Source: CAWUJT01 sp963922715 (lineage in GTDB: Bacteria; Pseudomonadota; Alphaproteobacteria; Rhodobacterales; Rhodobacteraceae). From it: a stretch of DNA of 19,946 nucleotides. This document shows positions 14,869 through 19,946 of the stretch, piece by piece (the stretch's first letter is position 1; each line of letters starts with the position of its first letter). A program made the position numbers and the translations under genes. The stretch spans positions 1 to 19,946 of the forward strand of contig CAWUJT010000035.1 of the NCBI GenBank assembly GCA_963922715.1, read 5' to 3'. Below the pieces are notes generated by a model. That model did not search any database. It was not told the origin of the DNA and saw only the letters and a list, made by a program, of their open reading frames with translations.

Positions 14869-16338
14869 ATGTTTGAAACGCTCTCAGAACGGCTTTCAGG
14901 CGTCTTTGACCGCCTGACAAGGCAAGGCGCGCTGAGTGAGGAGGACGTGCGCACCGCAATGCGCGAAGTGCGGGTGGCGCTATTGGAGGCAGATGTTTCA
15001 CTGCCTGTTGTGCGGAGTTTCGTCAAGGCCGTGACGGCCAAAGCCACGGGTGCGGCGGTGACGAAATCCGTCACGCCGGGCCAGATGGTGATCAAGATTG
15101 TCCATGATGAGATGGTGCGGGTTTTGGAAGGGGAGGATGATCCCGGCGCACTGAAGGTCGATAACCCGCCGGCCCCTATTTTGATGGTTGGCCTGCAAGG
15201 GTCGGGGAAAACAACCACGACTGGCAAAATCGCCAAACGATTGACAGAGCGTGATGGCAAGCGGGTGTTGATGGCGTCTTTGGACGTCTACCGTCCGGCG
15301 GCAATGGAACAACTTAAGATACTGGGGCAACAAATCGGCGTGGATGTGCTGCCCATTGTGCCCGATCAAACACCTGTCGATATTGCCAAGCGGGCGAAGC
15401 AGCAGGCCTCTCTGGGCGGCTACGATGTCTATCTGTTGGATACGGCAGGGCGTCTTCAAATCGACGCAACGCTGATGCAGGAGGTGGCCGACGTACGCGC
15501 GGCAGTCCTGCCGCGTGAGACGCTTTTGGTGGTTGATGGTTTGACCGGCCAGGTGGCGGTCGAAGTGGCGGAAGAGTTCGACGCCAAAGTCGGGGTGACG
15601 GGTGTTGTCCTGACCCGGATGGATGGCGATGGTCGTGGCGGGGCCGCGTTCTCAATGCGGGCTGTGACGGGCAAACCGATCCGCTTTGTGGGTTTAGGGG
15701 AGAAGTTGGAGGCGCTGGAGACGTTTGAGCCCAGCCGTATCGCGGGCCGTATCCTCGGCATGGGGGACATCGTCTCCTTAGTGGAAAAAGCCCAAGAAAC
15801 GATGGAAGTCGAAGCCCAAGAGCGCATGATGAGACGCTTCCAAAAGGGGCTTTTCAGCATGAATGACATGCGCAACCAGTTGCAGCAAATGCAAAAGATG
15901 GGCGGTATGGAAGGCTTGATGGGACTGATGCCGGGCATGGGCAAAATGTCCAAACAGATGGCGGCAGCAGGGATGGATGATAAAGTGCTCGCCCGTCAGG
16001 TTGCCTTGATCAATTCAATGACCAAAAGGGAACGCGCAAACCCGGCCATTTTGCAAGCCAGCCGCAAGAAACGCATCGCCAAGGGTGCGGGCCTTGAAGT
16101 GTCAGAGCTGAATAAGCTTTTGAAAATGCACCGCCAAATGGCGGATATGATGAAAAAGATGGGCAAGGGCGGGATGCTCAAACAGGCCATGGGGGGGATG
16201 GGGGGCCAAGGTCTGCCCGATCCATCACAAATGGATCCCGCCGCCCTGCAAGCCGCAGCAAAAAGCATGGGTGGCCTGCCCGGCCTTGGCGGTGGTGCGC
16301 TTCCGCCGGGTCTTTCCGGTTTGGGCAAAAAGAAATGA
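14869..16338 (+). CDS. ffh: Signal recognition particle protein (SRP54/Ffh GTPase)
   Basis: Ffh binds the SRP RNA and signal sequences of nascent membrane proteins and, with the receptor FtsY, targets ribosomes to the membrane. The 489-residue protein has the N domain (FETLSERLSGVFDRL at the start), the G domain with GLQGSGKT (108-115), DTAGR and TRMDGDGRGGAA, and a Met-rich M domain starting near MMRRFQKGLFSMNDM. The C-terminus adds a Gly/Met/Pro-rich tail ending GKKK. The ATG at 14869 fits the family N-terminus. An in-frame GTG at 14806 would add 21 residues encoded by the leader hairpin and is rejected. The stop overlaps the ATG of the first acetyltransferase (ATGA). It heads the probable operon that runs to rimM. 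Confidence 0.97.
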   Translation: MFETLSERLSGVFDRLTRQGALSEEDVRTAMREVRVALLEADVSLPVVRSFVKAVTAKATGAAVTKSVTPGQMVIKIVHDEMVRVLEGEDDPGALKVDNPPAPILMVGLQGSGKTTTTGKIAKRLTERDGKRVLMASLDVYRPAAMEQLKILGQQIGVDVLPIVPDQTPVDIAKRAKQQASLGGYDVYLLDTAGRLQIDATLMQEVADVRAAVLPRETLLVVDGLTGQVAVEVAEEFDAKVGVTGVVLTRMDGDGRGGAAFSMRAVTGKPIRFVGLGEKLEALETFEPSRIAGRILGMGDIVSLVEKAQETMEVEAQERMMRRFQKGLFSMNDMRNQLQQMQKMGGMEGLMGLMPGMGKMSKQMAAAGMDDKVLARQVALINSMTKRERANPAILQASRKKRIAKGAGLEVSELNKLLKMHRQMADMMKKMGKGGMLKQAMGGMGGQGLPDPSQMDPAALQAAAKSMGGLPGLGGGALPPGLSGLGKKK

Positions 16339-16838
16339 AACTGCCCTTACATATATCGACGACGCGTTTGTCGCTGCGCCCGTTTGAGATGCGCGATCTT
16401 GAAGGTTATGTCACCTATTATATAGGTCCCCGTAGTGCAGGGCGTCATATCGTACAAGATCGGGATCGTGTGGTTGAGCGGTTCTTTGCAATGGCTGGCC
16501 AATGGGCGTTGCGTGGATACGGGCGTTACGCGATCACGCAAGGTGGGGTTGGCTTTGGTCATGTCGGTGTTTTGCATATGAACAGAGTCCCCGAGATCAC
16601 CTGGTCCTTGTGGGATGCAGCCTATGAAGGCCAAGGCCTCGCGTCTGAAGCCGCGCGCGCTGTGCTGGAGGCTTGGGTGGCGGCAAACGGTGGCCCACTG
16701 GTCGCAGAGATTGATCCAGCAAACACACGCTCTTTGCGCGTAGCCGAACGACTAGGGCTTGTCGAAGATGCCCAAACACCAACAGACAACGCGCCCCCAA
16801 GGGTCAAAGTGTTCACAACCGCGCAGATGGTCGCATGA
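16335..16838 (+). CDS. GNAT family N-acetyltransferase, copy 1
   Basis: This 167-residue protein is of the RimJ/RimL-like (Acetyltransf_3) GNAT type, expected to move an acetyl group from acetyl-CoA to an amine; the substrate is unknown. It starts with the usual TTRLSLRPF strand. It shows ALRGYGRYAI, the acetyl-CoA-binding turn EGQGLA (98-103) followed by the SEAARA helix, and the late motif DPANTRSLRVAERLGL. The Arg/Gln that often opens the acetyl-CoA motif is not present. It overlaps ffh and the next GNAT gene by ATGA at both ends. The motifs recur in the three following genes, so it is the first of a tandem array of paralogues. Confidence 0.9.
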   Translation: MKLPLHISTTRLSLRPFEMRDLEGYVTYYIGPRSAGRHIVQDRDRVVERFFAMAGQWALRGYGRYAITQGGVGFGHVGVLHMNRVPEITWSLWDAAYEGQGLASEAARAVLEAWVAANGGPLVAEIDPANTRSLRVAERLGLVEDAQTPTDNAPPRVKVFTTAQMVA

Positions 16839-17392
16839 GGGGCTATACCACCTTTGCCACGACACTGTGCTTGCCACAGCGCACAGAGGCACCTTTGCTT
16901 GAAACGGGCAACCTTCTTCTGCGCCACCATATCTTGGCGGATTTCGATGCGTTTTGGGCGTTTTATCAAACGGACCGTGCGCGCTATATGCCGATACCAA
17001 AAACACGAACACATCTGTGGTACGGTCTGAGTTCAGAGATTGTTTCCTGGCACCTTCGTGGGTTCGGCACTTGGGCGCTCGAGGTTGAAGGGCAATTGGC
17101 GGGACAGATTAGTTTGATGCACCCGCCACATTATCCAGAGATCGAACTTGGCTGGACGCTCTTTGAAGGCTTTGAAGGGCGCGGGGTCGCCTTTACCGCT
17201 GCAGCCTTAGCGCGGGAGTGGTTTTGGTCCCAGAGCGATCTTCCCAGCCTTGTCAGTTATATTCACCCCGACAACACCCGCTCGCGCGCTTTGGCGGAGC
17301 GCCTGGGCGCAAAGCTTGACCCTGCGGCTCTGTTGCCCGCAGGTGAAGCCCCGGGCGAAACCGTTGTGTACCGCCATGAGAGGCCCGCCTGA
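16835..17392 (+). CDS. GNAT family N-acetyltransferase, copy 2
   Basis: This 185-residue paralogue of its neighbours shows LLETGNLLLRHH near the start, HLRGFGTWALE, the acetyl-CoA turn EGRGVA (114-119), and the late motif YIHPDNTRSRALAERLGAK. It ends in VVYRHERPA, a tail shared in form with copies 3 and 4. It has about 18 more residues before the first strand than copy 1, so a later start cannot be ruled out, but the ATGA overlap with copy 1 supports 16835. The stop TGA shares its A with the ATG of the next gene. The substrate is unknown. Confidence 0.9.
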   Translation: MRGYTTFATTLCLPQRTEAPLLETGNLLLRHHILADFDAFWAFYQTDRARYMPIPKTRTHLWYGLSSEIVSWHLRGFGTWALEVEGQLAGQISLMHPPHYPEIELGWTLFEGFEGRGVAFTAAALAREWFWSQSDLPSLVSYIHPDNTRSRALAERLGAKLDPAALLPAGEAPGETVVYRHERPA

Positions 17393-17901
17393 TGATCCCG
17401 ACCTTAGTGACAGACCGTCTGATCCTGCGTGGCCCGGTGGAGAGCGACTTTGAGGCTCATGCCGCCTTCTTCACCCATGAAAACTCCCGTTGGATCGGCG
17501 GCCCAGCGCCAGATCGTTTCACTGCGTGGAAAGGGTTTCTGGCGCAAATCGGGCACTGGGCGCTCCGTGGATATGGTTTATGGGTCATTGCGCAGAAAGA
17601 CACCAACATGCCCATAGGGCGTGTTGGGTTTATGTTTTCCGAAGGTTGGGATGAGCCGGAACTCGGCTGGCATATTTATCCCGACTGGGAAGGGAAGGGC
17701 CTTGCCTATGAGGCTGCTCTGGCAGCCCGCACGTATGGTCCGAATTTCGGGCTGAATGGTGTGATCTCTTACATCAATCCTGAAAACACCCGCTCCCTTG
17801 CGCTTGCAAACCGGCTTGGCGCAACAATCGAGGATGAGCGGATGTTTCTGGGCAAACCCGCTTTAGTCCATCGTCATCCAAAAGTTGCAGGAAGTCGCTA
17901 A
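17392..17901 (+). CDS. GNAT family N-acetyltransferase, copy 3
   Basis: This 169-residue paralogue shows LVTDRLILRGP at the N-terminus, ALRGYGLWVIAQ, ELGWHIYPDW, the acetyl-CoA turn EGKGLA (100-105) with YEAALAA, and the late motif YINPENTRSLALANRLGAT. The ending is VHRHP followed by a short tail. It is joined to copy 2 by a one-base TGATG overlap and to copy 4 by TAATG, so translation is probably coupled along the array. The acetyl acceptor cannot be told from sequence. Confidence 0.9.
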   Translation: MIPTLVTDRLILRGPVESDFEAHAAFFTHENSRWIGGPAPDRFTAWKGFLAQIGHWALRGYGLWVIAQKDTNMPIGRVGFMFSEGWDEPELGWHIYPDWEGKGLAYEAALAARTYGPNFGLNGVISYINPENTRSLALANRLGATIEDERMFLGKPALVHRHPKVAGSR

Positions 17902-18506
17902 TGGGTCACCGAGACATTCCCGTGCTGCAAACGCGGCGTCTACAGTTGCGCGGGCCACAGCCTGAGGATTATCCCAACTTCAAGGCCACCTTCACCAGCT
18001 ATCGCGCGCGCTACATGGGTGGGCCCTTGAATGATTATGAGGCCTGGATGCTCTATGCCGCCGAAATCGGGCATTGGGAAATCCGGGGCTTTGGCATGTG
18101 GATGATGCATGACCGCGAGACCGACAAAACCCTTGGCATGGCCGGCGCCTGGCAGCCTGCAAAATGGCCCGAAGCCGAGATCGCTTGGATCATCTGGCCC
18201 GAGGTGCAGGGGCATGGATATGCGTTAGAAGCCACCTATGCGGCGCGCCGATACTTTTACACAGAGAAAAACTGGCAAGGCGCTGTGTCTTACCTTGATC
18301 CAAAGAACCTCGATTCAATTCGTTTGGCAGAACGTCTCGGCGCCAAGAAAGACAAGAAAGCGCAATCGGTTGATGGCAACGACGTGGTCTACCGCCATCC
18401 AAGCCCTGCGGCGCTTCAAGATACCCAGCTGTCCCATGGGATCGAAATGGAAATCGCCCATTACGCCGATCCGCTGTTCAAACCGAAAGGCTTTGCTCTT
18501 GACTGA
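17901..18506 (+). CDS. GNAT family N-acetyltransferase, copy 4 (C-terminally extended)
   Basis: This 201-residue paralogue shows LQTRRLQLRGP, EIRGFGMWMMHD, EIAWIIWPEV, the acetyl-CoA turn QGHGYA (103-108) with LEATYAA, and YLDPKNLDSIRLAERLGAK. In this copy NTRS has become NLDS. After the shared VVYRHP ending it carries about 30 extra residues, ending PLFKPKGFALD, that the other copies lack. The last 8 bases overlap the probable TTG start of the chorismate mutase gene. A RimJ/RimL-like fold is expected and the substrate is unknown. Confidence 0.9.
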   Translation: MGHRDIPVLQTRRLQLRGPQPEDYPNFKATFTSYRARYMGGPLNDYEAWMLYAAEIGHWEIRGFGMWMMHDRETDKTLGMAGAWQPAKWPEAEIAWIIWPEVQGHGYALEATYAARRYFYTEKNWQGAVSYLDPKNLDSIRLAERLGAKKDKKAQSVDGNDVVYRHPSPAALQDTQLSHGIEMEIAHYADPLFKPKGFALD

Positions 18507-18837
18507 TGATGTCGTGCTCCAAACGACGGAACTGCTAAAGCAGCACCGTGACAGTATCGACCGGCTCGATGCAATCCTTGTTTACACCCTTGGGGAGCGC
18601 TTCAAGCACACTCAGGCCGTGGGACGGCTCAAGGCCCTGAACAACCTACCGCCGTCCGATCCCGCGCGTGAGGCGGCGCAAATCGCACGGCTAGAGGATC
18701 TGGCGCAGCGAGCAGACCTGGACCCTGAGTTTGCCAAAAAATTCCTGAAATTCGTCATCCGCGAAGTCATCCGCCATCACGAAACTTATCAATCTAAATA
18801 TCCCGCCATGCAAAGGAGATCACAAAATGGCAATTAA
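18499..18837 (+). CDS. Chorismate mutase, AroQ type
   Basis: The enzyme converts chorismate to prephenate, the first step toward phenylalanine and tyrosine, in the cytoplasm. Starting at TTG 18499 gives 112 residues (TDDVVLQTTELLKQHRD at the N-terminus). GAAAGG lies about 8 bp upstream, and no ATG exists nearby in frame. Active-site residues known in the E. coli P-protein domain fall at a constant offset of six: Arg17, Arg34, Lys45, Asp54, Arg57 and Glu58. The position of E. coli Gln88 is His94 here. It is a single-domain enzyme without prephenate dehydratase or dehydrogenase. It overlaps copy 4 of the GNATs upstream and rpsP by 11 bp downstream. A longer in-frame version from 18238 only repeats antisense-like sequence of GNAT 4 and is rejected. 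Confidence 0.9.
   Translation: MTDDVVLQTTELLKQHRDSIDRLDAILVYTLGERFKHTQAVGRLKALNNLPPSDPAREAAQIARLEDLAQRADLDPEFAKKFLKFVIREVIRHHETYQSKYPAMQRRSQNGN
18812..18818 (+). promoter_or_regulatory. Strong Shine-Dalgarno of rpsP inside the chorismate mutase gene
   Basis: AAAGGAG ends 8 bp before the rpsP ATG at 18827 and lies within the last codons of the chorismate mutase gene. It is the best ribosome binding site noticed in the window and fixes the rpsP start despite the 11-bp gene overlap. Confidence 0.8.
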
Positions 18838-19204
18838 AATCCGCTTGGCCCGTGGGGGCTCTAAGAAACGTCCGTTCTATCGTATCGTGGCCGCAGATAG
18901 CCGTATGCCACGTGACGGTCGTTTCATCGAAAAGCTCGGCACTTATAATCCGCTTTTGCCCAAAGACAGCGAAGATCGGGTGAAAATGGATCTAGAGCGT
19001 GTGCAAGACTGGTTGTCAAAAGGTGCACAGCCCACCGATCGCGTGGCCCGTTTCCTAGAGGCCGCAGGGGTGCGCGAAAAGGCCGTGCGCAACAATCCAA
19101 ACAAGGCTGAGCCTGGCAAGAAAGCCAAGGAACGTGCCGAAGAGAAAGCGGCAAAAATCGCTGCGGCTGCCGAGGCACCAGAGCAAGAGGCGGCTGAGGC
19201 CTAA
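18827..19204 (+). CDS. rpsP: 30S ribosomal protein S16
   Basis: S16 is a small-subunit protein needed for 30S assembly. The 125-residue product starts MAIKIRLARGGSKKRPFYRI, and continues with VAADSRMPRDGRFIEKLGTY and RVQDWLSKGAQPTDRVARFL, all typical of the family. After about residue 85 comes a Lys/Glu/Ala-rich tail ending EQEAAEA, a lineage-type extension beyond the ~80-residue core. The start is set by a strong AAAGGAG site. rimM follows after 5 bp, the usual S16 operon order. Confidence 0.97.
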   Translation: MAIKIRLARGGSKKRPFYRIVAADSRMPRDGRFIEKLGTYNPLLPKDSEDRVKMDLERVQDWLSKGAQPTDRVARFLEAAGVREKAVRNNPNKAEPGKKAKERAEEKAAKIAAAAEAPEQEAAEA

Positions 19205-19209
19205 GCGAC

Positions 19210-19719
19210 ATGCCGTCAAGGGCAGAGCGTATTGTTCTCGGCGCCGTCGCGGGCGGCCACGGGGTTCATGGCGATGTGCGGCTCAAAAGCTTTTGCGCTG
19301 AGCCGTCGGACATCGCCAACTATGGTCCCGTTGAAGACGAGCACGGCAACAGCTACACCGTCACCCTGCTGCGCCCGATCAAAGGCGGCTATGTCGCGCG
19401 GCTATCTGGTGTGACGGGCAAAGAGGCCGCAGATCGGTTGCGGGGGCACACGCTGTCGGTTTCCCGCGTGTGCTTTCCTGATCTGGCGGAAGATGAGTTC
19501 TACCATGTGGATCTGATTGGGCTTGAGGCCGTCGATACAGGCGGAGCACCCCTGGGTCGGATTCACGCTGTGCACGATCATGGGGCGGGCGATATTCTTG
19601 AAGTGCGCCAGACGGGGGCAAATGTTCTGGTCCCATTCACACGGGCCGTTGTGCCCACTGTTGACATCAAGAAAGGCCGTGTGGTGATCGATCCGCCAGA
19701 GGGATTATTCCCAGAGTAA
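19210..19719 (+). CDS. rimM: 16S rRNA processing protein RimM
   Basis: RimM binds S19 in the 30S head and helps 16S rRNA maturation. The 169-residue product has the N-terminal RimM domain (IVLGAVAGGHGVHGDVRLKS, LRGHTLSV) and the C-terminal PRC-barrel from about residue 94 (EDEFYHVDLIGLEAVD, VLVPFTRAVVPTVDI), ending DPPEGLFPE. The length is normal. It lies 5 bp after rpsP. The expected next partner, trmD, is not seen; the stop TAA shares its last base with the ATG of a short ORF of unknown standing. Confidence 0.96.
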   Translation: MPSRAERIVLGAVAGGHGVHGDVRLKSFCAEPSDIANYGPVEDEHGNSYTVTLLRPIKGGYVARLSGVTGKEAADRLRGHTLSVSRVCFPDLAEDEFYHVDLIGLEAVDTGGAPLGRIHAVHDHGAGDILEVRQTGANVLVPFTRAVVPTVDIKKGRVVIDPPEGLFPE

Positions 19720-19883
19720 TGCTGAAACCGCTGGCAAAATTCCACCGGCGTCTCAAGGTGCAGCTCAGCTCAACGCCACAGTCGCTCATAGACAAACTAT
19801 CCCGGTTGCAAGGGACTTTTGGGCGAGCAAGGTCATTACGCTGGTCCCTAAAGCGCTTGCTGGTTTGCTGGACTGCAGTTTGA
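19719..19883 (+). CDS. Doubtful 54-codon ORF overlapping the rimM stop
   Basis: An ATG overlapping the rimM stop (TAATG) opens a 54-residue frame rich in Arg, Lys and Leu (MLKPLAKFHRRLKVQ at its start), ending at TGA 19881-19883. No domain is recognised. It could be a coupled small basic protein or a chance frame in non-coding DNA. The overlap with rimM is the only support; a minus-strand frame over the same DNA is equally unrecognised. Confidence 0.25.
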   Translation: MLKPLAKFHRRLKVQLSSTPQSLIDKLSRLQGTFGRARSLRWSLKRLLVCWTAV

Positions 19884-19905
19884 CAGAATAAAACCAAATC
19901 AAAGT

Positions 19906-19922
19906 AAAACCACAGGGTTTTT
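19906..19922 (+). terminator. Possible intrinsic terminator downstream of rimM
   Basis: AAAACC (19906-19911) pairs with GGTTTT (19916-19921) around a 4-base loop, and the T-run continues to 19922. The stem is short and AT-rich. If real, it would end the ffh-rimM transcript before trmD. The surrounding tail (19884-19946) is AT-rich and holds no gene start that can be judged. Confidence 0.4.
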
Positions 19923-19946
19923 AATAAAGCTAAAAATCCTGATGAA

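Noticed and set aside
18238..18498. Upstream part of the chorismate mutase frame (about 87 extra codons)
   Set aside because: It overlaps the GNAT 4 gene in another frame, is Arg/Thr/Ser-rich, and has no similarity to the chorismate mutase fold.
19667..19897. 76-codon minus-strand frame across the rimM end
   Set aside because: It begins at a TTG, is antisense to the rimM 3' end, and has no recognisable domain.

Overview
The window looks like a chromosomal segment of a marine alphaproteobacterium of the Roseobacter group (Rhodobacteraceae). This rests on the order ffh - GNAT acetyltransferases - chorismate mutase - rpsP - rimM, on protein sequences that read as typical for that group, and on a moderate GC content. 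The assignment is by recognition, not by a search. All intact genes lie on the + strand.

Region 1 (1-12012) is a type I secretion locus. It starts inside a giant gene, open at the left edge, for a calcium-binding RTX/cadherin-like surface or secreted protein (at least 2983 residues in view). The protein has an N-proximal RTX block, a long array of ~95-residue cadherin-like (tandem-95) domains, two arrays of dystroglycan-type cadherin-like (CADG/putative Ig) domains that appear nested inside two of those units, and a C-terminal RTX block with a type I secretion tail. Downstream follow its probable exporters: a PrtD-type ABC transporter and, with an ATGA overlap, an HlyD/PrtE-type membrane fusion protein. 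No outer-membrane TolC-type gene is in view.

Region 2 (12013-14868) looks like accessory DNA. A ~690-bp gap holds a frameshifted remnant of a Tn3-family transposase N-terminus abutting an oppositely oriented remnant of an IS3-family OrfA. Next comes a stand-alone acidic RTX protein of 554 residues with 27 uninterrupted nonapeptides. On its far side a ~500-bp gap holds a 13-bp sequence resembling an IS6-family terminal repeat, plus several hairpins. The second RTX gene thus sits between mobile-element scars and may be acquired cargo exported by the adjacent transporter (inference).

Region 3 (14869-19946) is conserved housekeeping DNA, packed as one probable operon with start/stop overlaps: ffh (SRP GTPase), four tandem paralogous GNAT acetyltransferases, an AroQ-type chorismate mutase with a probable TTG start, rpsP (ribosomal protein S16) and rimM (16S rRNA processing factor). 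The expected next gene, trmD, does not begin within the 227 bp after rimM. That stretch has only a doubtful 54-codon ORF, an AT-rich tail and a possible terminator.
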